From an uncultured Bacteroidales bacterium (GTDB taxonomy: Bacteria; Bacteroidota; Bacteroidia; Bacteroidales; UBA932), in the NCBI GenBank assembly GCA_900317845.1, contig ONII01000002.1, forward strand, positions 62,001-126,000: a stretch of 64,000 nt of DNA, in the 5' to 3' direction. Shown here in pieces: positions 16,796 through 24,986 of this stretch. The stretch's first letter is position 1, and each line of letters starts with the position of its first letter. The notes under the pieces are model-generated. The model made no database searches. It was not told where the DNA came from and worked only from the letters and a program-made list of their open reading frames with translations. Position numbers and translations under genes: made by a program.

Positions 16796-18034
16796 ATGGC
16801 AAGTCATATCAAAGATATTTCCCTGTGGGAAAGCGGGGAGCTCAAACTGAGCTGGGTCCGCAGCCACATGACCCTGCTGGACGGCATCCAGAAGGATTTT
16901 GAAAAGACGCAGCCCTTCAAAGGGCTCAAAGTGGCCCTGAGCATTCACCTGGAGGCCAAGACGGCCCACCTGTGCGAGGTGCTGGCGGCGGGCGGCGCAG
17001 ATATGTACATCACCGGCTCCAACCCCCTGAGCACCCAGGACGACATAGCCGCCGCGCTGGTACATGAAGGCCTCAACGTCTTCGCCGTGCACGGATGCTC
17101 TCAGGAGGACTATTTTGCCGATATCCGCCGCGTGCTGGAAGTGGGCCCCAACGTCATTATCGACGATGGCGGCGACCTGGTCACCACCCTCCACAAGGAG
17201 TTCCCGGAGCTGGTTCCGGGCGTTATTGGCGGCTGTGAGGAAACCACCACCGGCATCCAGCGCCTCAAGGCCATGGACGCCGCCGGTGCATTGCAGTTCC
17301 CCATGATGCTGGTGAACGACGCAGACTGCAAGCACCTGTTCGACAACCGCTACGGTACCGGCCAGAGCGTGTGGGACGGCATCAACCGCACCACCAACCT
17401 CATTGTGGCCGGTAAAAACGTGGTGGTGGCCGGCTACGGCTGGTGCGGCAAGGGCGTTGCCATGCGGGCCAAGGGCCTGGGGGCGGAAGTCATCGTCACG
17501 GAAGTGGATCCCGTGAAGGCCATGGAGGCGGTGATGGACGGCTTCAAGGTGATGCCTATGCTGGAGGCTGCGCCGCTGGGCGATTTCTTTGTGACGGTGA
17601 CGGGCTGCGAGGATGTGATTGGTCCGGAGGCGTTCCTGCGTATGAAGGACGGCGCCATCTGCTGCAACGCCGGGCATTTTGACGTGGAGGTGGCAGTGGC
17701 CAAGCTCAAGGCCATGGCAGTGTCGCACAGGCCCGCCCGGAACAACATCGAGGCCTATACGCTGGAAAACGGCCGCACCGTGTACATCATTGCAGAGGGC
17801 CGATTGGTGAACCTGGCCGCCGGCGACGGCCATCCGGCCGAGATTATGGACATGTCCTTTGCCATCCAGGCGCTCAGCGCCCGCTACCTGGTGGAGTACA
17901 AAGGCCGCCTGAGCACCCGTCTGAACAATGTCCCGCGGGAGATCGACCAGGAAGTGGCGTTCCGTAAACTGGGGGACTGGGGCGTTCGTATCGACACGCT
18001 TACCCCCGAACAGAAGAAGTATATTTTTGGATAA
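16796..18034 (+). CDS. ahcY: Adenosylhomocysteinase
   Basis: A 412-residue NAD-dependent enzyme that splits S-adenosylhomocysteine to adenosine and homocysteine, recycling the product of methylation reactions. The Rossmann NAD site VVAGYGWCGKGVAMRAKGLG lies around residues 205-225, IDDGGDLV and CEETTTG are substrate-site segments, and it ends in a C-terminal lysine/tyrosine segment (EQKKYIFG). The ATG at 16796 follows a promoter box; the frame is open a further 66 bases upstream, but that would begin before the promoter. Its stop overlaps the nhaA start (TAATG). Confidence 0.95.
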   Translation: MASHIKDISLWESGELKLSWVRSHMTLLDGIQKDFEKTQPFKGLKVALSIHLEAKTAHLCEVLAAGGADMYITGSNPLSTQDDIAAALVHEGLNVFAVHGCSQEDYFADIRRVLEVGPNVIIDDGGDLVTTLHKEFPELVPGVIGGCEETTTGIQRLKAMDAAGALQFPMMLVNDADCKHLFDNRYGTGQSVWDGINRTTNLIVAGKNVVVAGYGWCGKGVAMRAKGLGAEVIVTEVDPVKAMEAVMDGFKVMPMLEAAPLGDFFVTVTGCEDVIGPEAFLRMKDGAICCNAGHFDVEVAVAKLKAMAVSHRPARNNIEAYTLENGRTVYIIAEGRLVNLAAGDGHPAEIMDMSFAIQALSARYLVEYKGRLSTRLNNVPREIDQEVAFRKLGDWGVRIDTLTPEQKKYIFG

Positions 18035-19446
18035 TGGCACTGATTCCTATTTACTGGTGGAACAAGGAAGTGCACAACTTCCGTATTTCCCAAAAGAGTT
18101 TTCGTAAGCAGCCCTGGGCTAATGGGGTTATCCTGCTGGGCTGTGTGGTGCTGGCCATGCTCTTGGCCAACCTTCCTTTTACCAAAGAGATTTATCACAA
18201 TTTCCTGCATACGGAACTGACTGCCCACGTGGCATCTCCGGACGGGGTAATCGACTGGTATTTTCCGCGGGACATGACCATGGAGAAGTTCATCAACGAC
18301 ATTCTCATGGTGGTGTTCTTCTTTACGGTGGGCCTGGAGATTAAGCGCGAGGTAGTGTGCGGGGAGCTATCGTCCTTTAAAAAGGCCATCCTGCCGGTGA
18401 TTGCTGCGTTTGGCGGCGTGGTGGCGCCGGCGCTCATTTTCACGTTTGTGAACAAAGGGACGCTGGCGGCTTCCGGCTGGGGCATTCCTACGGCTACGGA
18501 CATTGCGTTTGCGGTGGGCATCCTCTCCATTTTGGGGGACAAGGTGCCCGTCTCGCTCAAGGTGTTCCTTACGGCGCTCGCCATTGCCGATGACCTTATT
18601 GCCATCCTGGTGGTGGCGCTCTTCTACGGGGGCAACATCAACCTGCCGCTGCTGCTGGTGGCCCTGTGCGTCGTGCTCTTTGTGGCGCTGATGAAACGCC
18701 TGGGAGAGAAGCGGTTAGGCTTCTACTTTGTGCCGGCCATCATTGTGTGGTTCCTGTTCTACTACAGCGGCATCCATGCCACCATGACGGGCGTGGTCAT
18801 GGCCATGTTCATCCCCATGGAGGCCCGGTACAACAAGGCCAAGTTCCATCGGCGTTCCAAAATCCTGTGGGACAGTCTGTTGGAGGCAGAGGCTGCGCAG
18901 AAGGAAGCCGTATTCCCGAACGGTCCGGAGCGGCACTATCTGCGCCGGCTCAGCAGCCTTACCCGCAAAACCATTCCGCCGTCTTATCGGCTGGAGCATC
19001 AGTTAAACCCCATTGTGAACTTCCTCATCATGCCGGTGTTTGCGCTGGCCAATGCCGGGGTAGAAATTACGGATGTGTCTTATTTCAATGTGTTTAAGGC
19101 CATCGACCCTGTGCTGGGAAGTGTGGGGCTGGGTATTTTCCTGGGACTGGTGCTGGGTAAGCCGGTGGGCATTACGCTGGCCTCGTGGATTGCCATCAAG
19201 TGCAAGGTGGGCGCCATGCCGGACAAAGCCTCCTGGCCCATGCTGTTTGCCGTGGCCTGCCTGGGCGGTATCGGCTTTACCATGAGTATCTTTGTGGATA
19301 CGTTGTCGTTCGCCGGTCCGGATATTGCGCCGGAAGTGACGCAGCACCTCCGGGACGCCGGTAAAATCGCCGTCCTGCTGGGTTCCCTGTGCTCCGGTAT
19401 CCTGGGCTCCGTGCTCATTTCCGTTGTTGCTAAGTTAAAGAAATAA
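18034..19446 (+). CDS. nhaA: Na+/H+ antiporter NhaA
   Basis: A 470-residue inner-membrane antiporter. The NhaA core is plain: GIPTATDIAFAVGILSILG (the unwound TM IV) and LTALAIADDLIAILVVALFY with the ion-binding Asp pair near residues 186-190, plus the FFFTVGLEIKRE start of the family pattern. A hydrophilic loop around residues 265-320 is longer than in the E. coli protein. The start codon overlaps the ahcY stop, so the two are translationally coupled. It is the second sodium antiporter type in the window after nhaC. Confidence 0.94.
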   Translation: MALIPIYWWNKEVHNFRISQKSFRKQPWANGVILLGCVVLAMLLANLPFTKEIYHNFLHTELTAHVASPDGVIDWYFPRDMTMEKFINDILMVVFFFTVGLEIKREVVCGELSSFKKAILPVIAAFGGVVAPALIFTFVNKGTLAASGWGIPTATDIAFAVGILSILGDKVPVSLKVFLTALAIADDLIAILVVALFYGGNINLPLLLVALCVVLFVALMKRLGEKRLGFYFVPAIIVWFLFYYSGIHATMTGVVMAMFIPMEARYNKAKFHRRSKILWDSLLEAEAAQKEAVFPNGPERHYLRRLSSLTRKTIPPSYRLEHQLNPIVNFLIMPVFALANAGVEITDVSYFNVFKAIDPVLGSVGLGIFLGLVLGKPVGITLASWIAIKCKVGAMPDKASWPMLFAVACLGGIGFTMSIFVDTLSFAGPDIAPEVTQHLRDAGKIAVLLGSLCSGILGSVLISVVAKLKK

Positions 19447-19450
19447 TCAT

Positions 19451-20197
19451 ATGGGACTATTATCCGGTAAAGTCGCCCTCATTACGGGCGCTGCAAGGGG
19501 AATCGGCAAGGCCATTGCCCTGAAATATGCATCCGAGGGTGCTGCCATTGCTTTTACAGACCTGGAAATCAACGAGGCTGCCCGGCAGACCATTGCGGAG
19601 CTGGAAGCTTTCGGCGTGGCCGTGAAGGGCTATGCCTCCAACGCGGCGGACTTTACTCAGACGCAGGAGGTGGTGGCGCAGGTGGTGGCCGATTTCGGCC
19701 GTATCGACATTCTGGTCAATAATGCCGGTATCACCAAGGACGGCCTGGTGATGCGCATGAGCGAAGGCCAGTGGGACGCCGTGATTGCCGTGAACATGAA
19801 GAGCGCCTTCAATTTCCTGCACGCCGTGGTGCCGGTGATGGCCCGCCAGAAGAGCGGCAGCATCATCAACATGGCCTCCATCGCCGGGCAAACCGGTAAT
19901 CCGGGCCAGGTGAACTACTCCGCCTCCAAGGCCGGCCTCATTGCCATGGCCAAGTCCGTGGCCAAGGAGATGGGCCCCCGCGGCATCCGGGCCAATTCCA
20001 TCGCCCCGGGTTATGTGCTCACCGAGATGACCGAGGTCCTTCCCCAGGCCGTGAAGGACGAATTCATCAAGCTCATTCCCCTCAAGCGCGGCGCCACCGT
20101 GGAAGAAGTGGCCAACGTGGCCCTCTTCCTGGGCTCGGACCTCTCCTCCTACGTCACCGGCCAGGTTATCGCCGTGAACGGCGGCATGTACTGCTAG
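19451..20197 (+). CDS. fabG: 3-oxoacyl-[acyl-carrier-protein] reductase
   Basis: A 248-residue short-chain dehydrogenase that reduces 3-oxoacyl-ACP with NADPH in fatty acid elongation. The cofactor loop TGAARGIGKAI lies near residues 12-22, then NNAGITKDGL, the catalytic Ser in NMASIAG and YSASKAG with Tyr and Lys near residues 153-157. The C-terminal VTGQVIAVNGGMYC is the usual FabG ending. It starts 4 bases after the nhaA stop, as the third gene of ahcY-nhaA-fabG. Confidence 0.93.
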   Translation: MGLLSGKVALITGAARGIGKAIALKYASEGAAIAFTDLEINEAARQTIAELEAFGVAVKGYASNAADFTQTQEVVAQVVADFGRIDILVNNAGITKDGLVMRMSEGQWDAVIAVNMKSAFNFLHAVVPVMARQKSGSIINMASIAGQTGNPGQVNYSASKAGLIAMAKSVAKEMGPRGIRANSIAPGYVLTEMTEVLPQAVKDEFIKLIPLKRGATVEEVANVALFLGSDLSSYVTGQVIAVNGGMYC

Positions 20198-20230
20198 GAT
20201 TGGCGGGGGATTCACCCTTTTTGCCCTTGC

Positions 20231-20286
20231 TTAAAGCACACCTCACCCCCTCTGGGAGGCCTCTGTGGCCTCCCGGTGTGCTTTAA
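20231..20286. repeat. 56-bp palindromic element, copy 1
   Basis: TTAAAGCACACC at 20231-20242 is the exact reverse complement of GGTGTGCTTTAA at 20275-20286. Inside, GGGAGGCC and GGCCTCCC form a second perfect stem. It lies after fabG and may act as a terminator or REP-like element. A second copy follows at 20305. Confidence 0.75.
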
Positions 20287-20304
20287 CCACCCTCTGTGCG
20301 CCCG

Positions 20305-20360
20305 TTAAAGCACACCCTCCCCCTCCAGAGTGGCCTCTGTGGCATCGCGGTGTGCTTTAA
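20305..20360. repeat. 56-bp palindromic element, copy 2
   Basis: It has the same length, the same 12-bp ends and the shared core GGCCTCTGTGGC as copy 1, but the inner arms have diverged and no longer pair well. Copy starts are 74 bp apart, in direct orientation. Confidence 0.75.
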
Positions 20361-20584
20361 TGCCCGGGAGGTCCCGCTGCTGCCACGTTTTGGCTCCTAA
20401 CTGCGCCACTGGCGGACCTTTCGGCCCGCCAATGCTACGTTTTCGCCCGTTTTCGTGCCCGTGGCAGTTCCCTTGCTTTCGAAGGTCCACTCACTGGCCC
20501 CCGGCGCAAATGGAGCCGAGGATTATAGGTATTATGTTGAGAATCAGACACTTGTCGACCAGCGTGATAGGCTAAAATTCTGTT
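20361..20584. other. Non-coding spacer with nested inverted repeats
   Basis: No convincing gene. CTGCCACG at 20380-20387 pairs with CGTGGCAG at 20460-20467, and inside it TGGCGG at 20410-20415 pairs with CCGCCA at 20426-20431. The stretch could be part of an RNA or of a decayed mobile element. From 20470 to 20584 nothing is recognised. Confidence 0.4.
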
Positions 20585-20599
20585 TGCAACCAGGTTGCA
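20585..20599. promoter_or_regulatory. Candidate 7-1-7 operator upstream of the P-type ATPase
   Basis: TGCAACC-A-GGTTGCA is a perfect 15-bp inverted repeat with one central base. It ends 12 bases before the -7 box at 20612-20619, so a bound protein would cover the promoter spacer and -33 region. The 7-1-7 geometry is that of Fur/Zur/PerR-family operators, which fits control of a metal exporter. The identity of the regulator is inferred only. Confidence 0.6.
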
Positions 20600-20611
20600 G
20601 CAGGGGGTGTG

Positions 20612-20619
20612 TACCTTTG
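20612..20619 (+). promoter_or_regulatory. -7 promoter box of the metal P-type ATPase
   Basis: TACCTTTG lies 22 bases before the ATG at 20642. Confidence 0.55.
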
Positions 20620-20641
20620 CAGCAACAAAAGTTGTAGCATT

Positions 20642-22705
20642 ATGGACGATAAACATATCCACGTGCACGAGCATGAGCACGAACACGAGCATGAGCACAA
20701 ACACGAGCACGAACATGAGCTTGAGCACGAACACTCCGGGCACGGCCATGAGCTCGAGCAAGAGCCCAATCATGAACAGGAACACTGCGAGCACTGCCAC
20801 GAGCACCACCACGGCCACGAGCACCACCACCATCACGAGGAGGAGGAAGGTCGCGGCAGGCTAGCCAAAATCATCGCCGCTACCGTGCTGCTCATCGGCG
20901 CGGTAATCATCGAAAAATACACCGCCTGGGAGACCTGGCAGTACCTGCTCCTGTACCTCATCCCTTATCTGGTAGTGGGCTGGGACACCCTGAAGGAGGC
21001 GGTCGAGGGTCTGCTCCACGGCGAGGCCCTGAGCGAAGACTTCCTCATGAGCGTAGCCACCGTTGGCGCACTTGGCATCGGCTTTCTGCCTGGCGCCGAG
21101 ACGCAGTTCCCGGAGGCGGTGTTTGTGATGCTGTTCTTCCAGCTGGGCGAATGGTTTGAGGAAAAGGCGGAAGGCAACAGCCGCAAATCTATCGCGCACC
21201 TGATGGATATTCGGCCCGATTCTGCCCATGTGGAGCGCGCCGGAAACCTGGTCACCGTGAAACCGGAAGAGGTCCGGGTGGGCGAGATCATCGTCATTCA
21301 ACCGGGAGAAAAAGTGCCGATGGACGGCATTGTCATGGATGGCCGTTCTAGCCTGGATACCGTGGCACTGACCGGCGAAAGCGTGCCCAGAAGCATTTCT
21401 GAGGGCGATGAAATCCTCTCCGGCTGCGTGAACAAGACGGGCGTTCTGCGCGTACGCACCACCAAGGCCTTCGGCGAATCCACCGCCGCCAAAATCCTGG
21501 ACCTGGTGGAGAATGCCGCTCAGAACAAGTCCCGGAGCGAGAGCTTCATCACGCGTTTTGCAAAAGTCTATACCCCCATTGTGGTGGCGCTGGCGGTGCT
21601 GGTTGCCGTGGTTCCCGGCGTCATTACCGGCGAGTGGGCCACCTGGATTTACCGGGGACTGCTGTTCCTGGTGGTATCCTGCCCTTGCGCGCTGGTAATT
21701 TCCGTACCGCTCACCTTTTTTGGCGGCCTGGGCGGCGCGTCCAAGAAGGGCATCCTCATCAAAGGCTCCAATCTCATGGACAAGCTTTCCAAGCTGCAGA
21801 CGGTGGTGTTCGACAAAACCGGCACCCTCACGGAAGGCGTGTTTGAGGTGACGGCGGTGCATCCGGAAGTGATTGCCGATAAGGAACTTCTGCACCTGGC
21901 GGCGCACGTGGAGCGGCATTCGACCCATCCCATAGCCATGGCCCTGAGGGATGCCTACCCCAACGAGCAGGACGACTGCACCGTGACGGACATCCAGGAG
22001 ACGGCGGGACATGGCATTGTGGCCACCGTCAACGGCCAAAAAGTGGCGGTGGGCAACAGCAAGCTCATGGAGACAATAGGTGCCGCCTGGCGCCCTTGCC
22101 ACCACGAAGGCACCCTCATCCATGTGGCCATAGACGGCGTTTATGCCGGCCATATTGTTATCAGCGACCGCATCAAGGCCGATTCCGCTCCGGCCCTGGC
22201 GGCCCTGCACGCCGTTGGCGTCCGGAAAACCGTCATGCTCACCGGCGACCAGGAAAGCGTAGCGGCCTCCGTGGCTAAGCAGCTGGGCGTGAGCGAGTTC
22301 CATGCCGGCCTTTTGCCCGCACAAAAGGTGGAGCAGGTGGAGCGCCTGCTGCCGGAAGGCACGCTGGCCTTTGTGGGCGACGGCATCAACGACGCCCCCG
22401 TCCTAACCCGTGCCGATATAGGCATCGCCATGGGCGCGCTGGGCTCCGACGCCGCCATCGAAGCCGCCGATGTTGTACTCATGGACGACAAACCGTCCAA
22501 GATTGCCGCCGCAGTGCGCATCGCCCGCCGGACCCTCCGCATCGCCAAGGAAAACATCGCATTTGCTATTGGCATCAAAGTGCTGGTTCTCCTGCTGGCC
22601 GTACTGGGCCTGGCCACCATGTGGATGGCCGTCTTTGCCGATGTCGGCGTCACCGTCCTGGCCGTCCTCAACGCCATGCGCGCACTTCGCTCCCCCTCCC
22701 GCTAA
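20642..22705 (+). CDS. Heavy-metal P1B-type ATPase with His/Glu-rich N-terminus (probable Zn2+ exporter)
   Basis: A 687-residue inner-membrane pump. Residues 1 to about 75 are a run of His-Glu repeats ending in CEHCHEHHH and a polyhistidine stretch. This replaces the usual CxxC-type HMA domain and probably binds zinc. Then come the membrane CPC motif (SCPCALVIS, near residue 350), the phosphorylated Asp in FDKTGTLTEG near residue 390, MLTGDQ, and VGDGINDAP near residue 580. The last membrane segment has ADVGVTVLAVLNAMR, with the Asp typical of Zn/Cd/Pb pumps (ZntA group). The longer frame starts before the promoter box, so the ATG at 20642 is used. Cadmium or cobalt are alternative substrates. 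Confidence 0.88.
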   Translation: MDDKHIHVHEHEHEHEHEHKHEHEHELEHEHSGHGHELEQEPNHEQEHCEHCHEHHHGHEHHHHHEEEEGRGRLAKIIAATVLLIGAVIIEKYTAWETWQYLLLYLIPYLVVGWDTLKEAVEGLLHGEALSEDFLMSVATVGALGIGFLPGAETQFPEAVFVMLFFQLGEWFEEKAEGNSRKSIAHLMDIRPDSAHVERAGNLVTVKPEEVRVGEIIVIQPGEKVPMDGIVMDGRSSLDTVALTGESVPRSISEGDEILSGCVNKTGVLRVRTTKAFGESTAAKILDLVENAAQNKSRSESFITRFAKVYTPIVVALAVLVAVVPGVITGEWATWIYRGLLFLVVSCPCALVISVPLTFFGGLGGASKKGILIKGSNLMDKLSKLQTVVFDKTGTLTEGVFEVTAVHPEVIADKELLHLAAHVERHSTHPIAMALRDAYPNEQDDCTVTDIQETAGHGIVATVNGQKVAVGNSKLMETIGAAWRPCHHEGTLIHVAIDGVYAGHIVISDRIKADSAPALAALHAVGVRKTVMLTGDQESVAASVAKQLGVSEFHAGLLPAQKVEQVERLLPEGTLAFVGDGINDAPVLTRADIGIAMGALGSDAAIEAADVVLMDDKPSKIAAAVRIARRTLRIAKENIAFAIGIKVLVLLLAVLGLATMWMAVFADVGVTVLAVLNAMRALRSPSR
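20659..20760 (+). repeat. Short tandem repeat encoding His-Glu residues
   Basis: Imperfect hexamer repeats (GAGCAC, GAGCAT, GAACAC) encode the HEHEHE stretch of the ATPase. Such a tract can change length by slippage without breaking the frame, so the metal-binding capacity may vary between strains. Confidence 0.7.
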
Positions 22706-23415
22706 GCTTGGACCACGGCCAGAGTGGCGATGGAGATGCGTACGGAGGGCCCGAGGGCGCTCCGTACTGCGTTGTAGCAGGCCACGAGCGTGGCACCGGT
22801 GGTGAAGGTATCGTCCACCAGCAGCACGTGCCGGGCAGGGAAGGCGTGGTGGAGGGCGAACACCCCCATTACATTGCGGACGCGGGCCTCCGCATCCAGG
22901 CGGGTTTGGCTGCGGGTGCGGCGCAAGCGGACCAAATCCCCGGGCCGGAGCTGCGCATGCAGGGCCTTGGCCAGCTCCGCCGCAATCACCTCCGCCTGGT
23001 TGTACCCTCGGTTCCACTTCCGCCACCAGTGCAGCGGGACGGGAAGCACCGTGTCGATATCGGCAAAATGCCTCTGCCGGGCTATGTGCGCGCCCAGCCG
23101 GGCGGCGAAAAAACGGCCTGCCTGGAGGTTGCCGCCGTACTTGAGCGACCGCGGGATGTGCTTGTACGGGTTCTCGTGGTGGTAGAACAGCAGCGCGGTG
23201 GCGTAGGCGTACTGCATGGCCTCTCCCTCCGGCCGCTGCCGCTCCAGCAAGGCGTTGAACTGGTCCGACATGGGGTTATGCGGCTGCTCCCAGTAGTGGG
23301 TTTCCGGCAAATCCGCCGCGCACCAGATGCACAGGTGCCGCTCCTGCGCTCCCAGCTGCCGCCCGCACACCAGGCACTCCCGCGGCATGAGTATGTCCGC
23401 CAACTCTCGTATCAT
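22702..23415 (-). CDS. comF: ComF-family phosphoribosyltransferase-like protein
   Basis: A 237-residue protein of the ComF family. The N-terminal zinc finger is CLVCG followed by CIWC, and the C-terminal PRT domain has LPVPLHWWRKWNRGYNQAE and the PRPP-loop-like VLLVDDTFTTGATL. In competent bacteria ComF acts with ComFA in handling single-stranded DNA; in many others its role is unclear. The longer frame begins within the promoter box, so the ATG at 23415 is chosen. Its stop overlaps the ATPase stop by 3 bases on the opposite strand. Confidence 0.88.
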   Translation of the reverse strand: MIRELADILMPRECLVCGRQLGAQERHLCIWCAADLPETHYWEQPHNPMSDQFNALLERQRPEGEAMQYAYATALLFYHHENPYKHIPRSLKYGGNLQAGRFFAARLGAHIARQRHFADIDTVLPVPLHWWRKWNRGYNQAEVIAAELAKALHAQLRPGDLVRLRRTRSQTRLDAEARVRNVMGVFALHHAFPARHVLLVDDTFTTGATLVACYNAVRSALGPSVRISIATLAVVQA

Positions 23416-23419
23416 GGTG

Positions 23420-23427
23420 CAAAGATA
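23420..23427 (-). promoter_or_regulatory. -7 promoter box of comF
   Basis: CAAAGATA reads TATCTTTG on the minus strand, only 4 bases before the ATG at 23415. A transcript starting in the usual place would be leaderless. Confidence 0.55.
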
Positions 23428-23457
23428 CATGTTTGCCAGAAATACCCTGAAGCGGGG

Positions 23458-23562
23458 TGATTGATAAGTGATTGAATATCAGTAAGATACTGTATAATCC
23501 TCGTTAGGATTTTGAACGAGGATTATATAAGAAGTGGCTGATAATCAGAGTGTTGCCAATCA
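23458..23562. repeat. 105-bp nested palindrome between comF and rsmE
   Basis: The centre is a perfect 13-bp stem, TATAATCCTCGTT at 23493-23505 with AACGAGGATTATA at 23515-23527. Around the same centre, TATCAG at 23477-23482 mirrors CTGATA at 23538-23543, and TGATTG at 23458-23463 mirrors CAATCA at 23557-23562, with equal distances on both sides. No T run follows, so it is not a standard terminator. It could be a miniature mobile element or a protein-binding palindrome. Confidence 0.65.
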
Positions 23563-23618
23563 CGCCAAGTGTGGGGGATACGCTCGCTTCGCTCGGTATG
23601 CCAGGGAGACAGGGCCGG

Positions 23619-24389
23619 CTACTGCATGTAGCGGAAGTACACGGCTGCGGCGGCGGTGACGGCGGCGGTCTCCGTGCGCAGGCGGGAAGCGCCCAGGTGC
23701 ACGGGCACGTAGCCGCAACTAAGCGCCAGGCGGGCTTCCTCCGGCGAAAAATCCCCTTCCGGGCCGATCAGTACCGTCACGTCGGTCCCGGTAAATCCCG
23801 CCAGGGCCTCCCGGATGCTCACGCGCGGCGTGGTATCGTCCTCGAAGCAGTAGGCGATGAGCCTCAGAGATGCCCGGTCGGAGCCGGGCATGACAGGGCG
23901 ACCAGGAACGCCGGGCATGACGCCCCCGTCCATCTGGAGAAAGTCCTTCACGCTCAGCGGCTCCCACACGGCGGGAATCCGCGCCTTGAGCGACTGCTTG
24001 GTGGCGGACAGGGCGATGCGCTGCGCCCGCTCGGTCTTGTACACGCGCCGTTCGGAGCGCTCGCCAATGAGCGGGACAAGGTCATCGACCCCCAGCTCCG
24101 TGGCCTTTTCTACGAACCACTCGAAGCGGTCGTTGTTCTTGGTGGGGCAGCAGCCCAGCGTAAGGTGATACGGGTGCGCCCCAAAGCCCGGAACGGTGGA
24201 AAGCACCTGCGCTTGCGCCCCCTTGGGAGTATCGTCCACCAGCGTGCAGTGGTACAGCGTGCCCAGGCCGTCAATGACGTCAATGGGGTCCCCGGCCCGG
24301 TGCCGCAGCACGCGCACGCAGTGCCCGCTTTCCTCGGCATCCAAATAGCAGACGCCGCCGCTCACCTCATATGCGTAGAACAGCTCCAT
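23619..24389 (-). CDS. rsmE: 16S rRNA (uracil1498-N3)-methyltransferase RsmE
   Basis: A 256-residue SPOUT-class methyltransferase acting on 16S rRNA with SAM. Seen are ESGHCVRVLRHRAGDPI near the N-terminus, KATELGVDDLVPLIGERSER, and the SAM-binding knot VLIGPEGDFSPEEARL with LGASRLRTETAA at the C-terminus. An insertion of about 20 residues around residue 160 (GGVMPGVPGRPVMPGS) comes from a palindromic DNA element. It starts 3 bases after the tsaC stop, as the last gene of the mutL operon. Confidence 0.92.
   Translation of the reverse strand: MELFYAYEVSGGVCYLDAEESGHCVRVLRHRAGDPIDVIDGLGTLYHCTLVDDTPKGAQAQVLSTVPGFGAHPYHLTLGCCPTKNNDRFEWFVEKATELGVDDLVPLIGERSERRVYKTERAQRIALSATKQSLKARIPAVWEPLSVKDFLQMDGGVMPGVPGRPVMPGSDRASLRLIAYCFEDDTTPRVSIREALAGFTGTDVTVLIGPEGDFSPEEARLALSCGYVPVHLGASRLRTETAAVTAAAAVYFRYMQ
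23870..23921. repeat. In-frame palindromic element inside rsmE
   Basis: ATGCCCGG at 23870-23877 pairs with CCGGGCAT at 23884-23891, and CCGGGCATGAC recurs at 23911. The element is translated in frame into a loop of RsmE. A related element lies inside mutL. Confidence 0.65.
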
Positions 24390-24392
24390 GGC

Positions 24393-24986
24393 CTATTTCC
24401 GGATAATTTCAATCTCTCCGCGGAGGCCCACCTTGAGAATCTGCGACGCGCGGCCGGTAGAGGCCGTATCCACGGACGGCGGCACCACAAAATCTACGGC
24501 ATCCTTAATCTCCTGCGGAATGTCGGAGAAGCGCTGCGGCGTGGGTTCGCCGGAAATATTGGCCGATGTCGAAACCAGCGGCCGCCCCAGCTTAAACACC
24601 AGCTGTTGGCACCAGGGGGCCAGCGGAATGCGGATGCCCACGGTGCCGTCCGCGGCCACGCAGGACGCCGCCAGGTGCCATTTGTCGCCCGTCTCCGAGC
24701 AAATGGCCCCCGGGTAGATGATGGTCATGGGCGCGTCGTTCACCTCCACCAGGTCCACGGCAATGGAGGGAATTTCCTTGACGTATTTAGCCACCATATC
24801 CAGGTCCGATGCCAACAGCACCAGGCTTTTGGAATCGGCCCGCTGCTTAATTTCAAAAATGCGGGCAACGGCAGCAGCGTTGGTGGCGTCGCAGCCCAGC
24901 CCCCACACGGTGTCCGTGGGGTAAAGAATGGTACCGCCTTCGCGCACGACGCGCAAGGCCTCAGCGAGTATTTCTTCCGGTTTCAT
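24393..24986 (-). CDS. tsaC: L-threonylcarbamoyladenylate synthase (Sua5/YciO/YrdC family)
   Basis: A 197-residue enzyme that makes threonylcarbamoyl-AMP from threonine, bicarbonate and ATP for the t6A modification of tRNA. The family pattern is visible: GGTILYPTDTVWGLGCDATN near residues 17-36, KQRADSKSLVLLASD, IRIPLAPW and PLVSTSANISGEP. The start lies within the end of the preceding EEP gene (26-bp overlap), and the stop is 3 bases before rsmE. Confidence 0.92.
   Translation of the reverse strand: MKPEEILAEALRVVREGGTILYPTDTVWGLGCDATNAAAVARIFEIKQRADSKSLVLLASDLDMVAKYVKEIPSIAVDLVEVNDAPMTIIYPGAICSETGDKWHLAASCVAADGTVGIRIPLAPWCQQLVFKLGRPLVSTSANISGEPTPQRFSDIPQEIKDAVDFVVPPSVDTASTGRASQILKVGLRGEIEIIRK

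Noticed and set aside
20455..20637. 60-codon plus-strand frame before the P-type ATPase
   Set aside because: It runs across the operator and promoter box, has no similarity I can see and no ribosome site.
23458..23562. Integron attC site
   Set aside because: The palindrome size would fit, but the conserved attC core sequences are not present and there is no integrase or cassette array.
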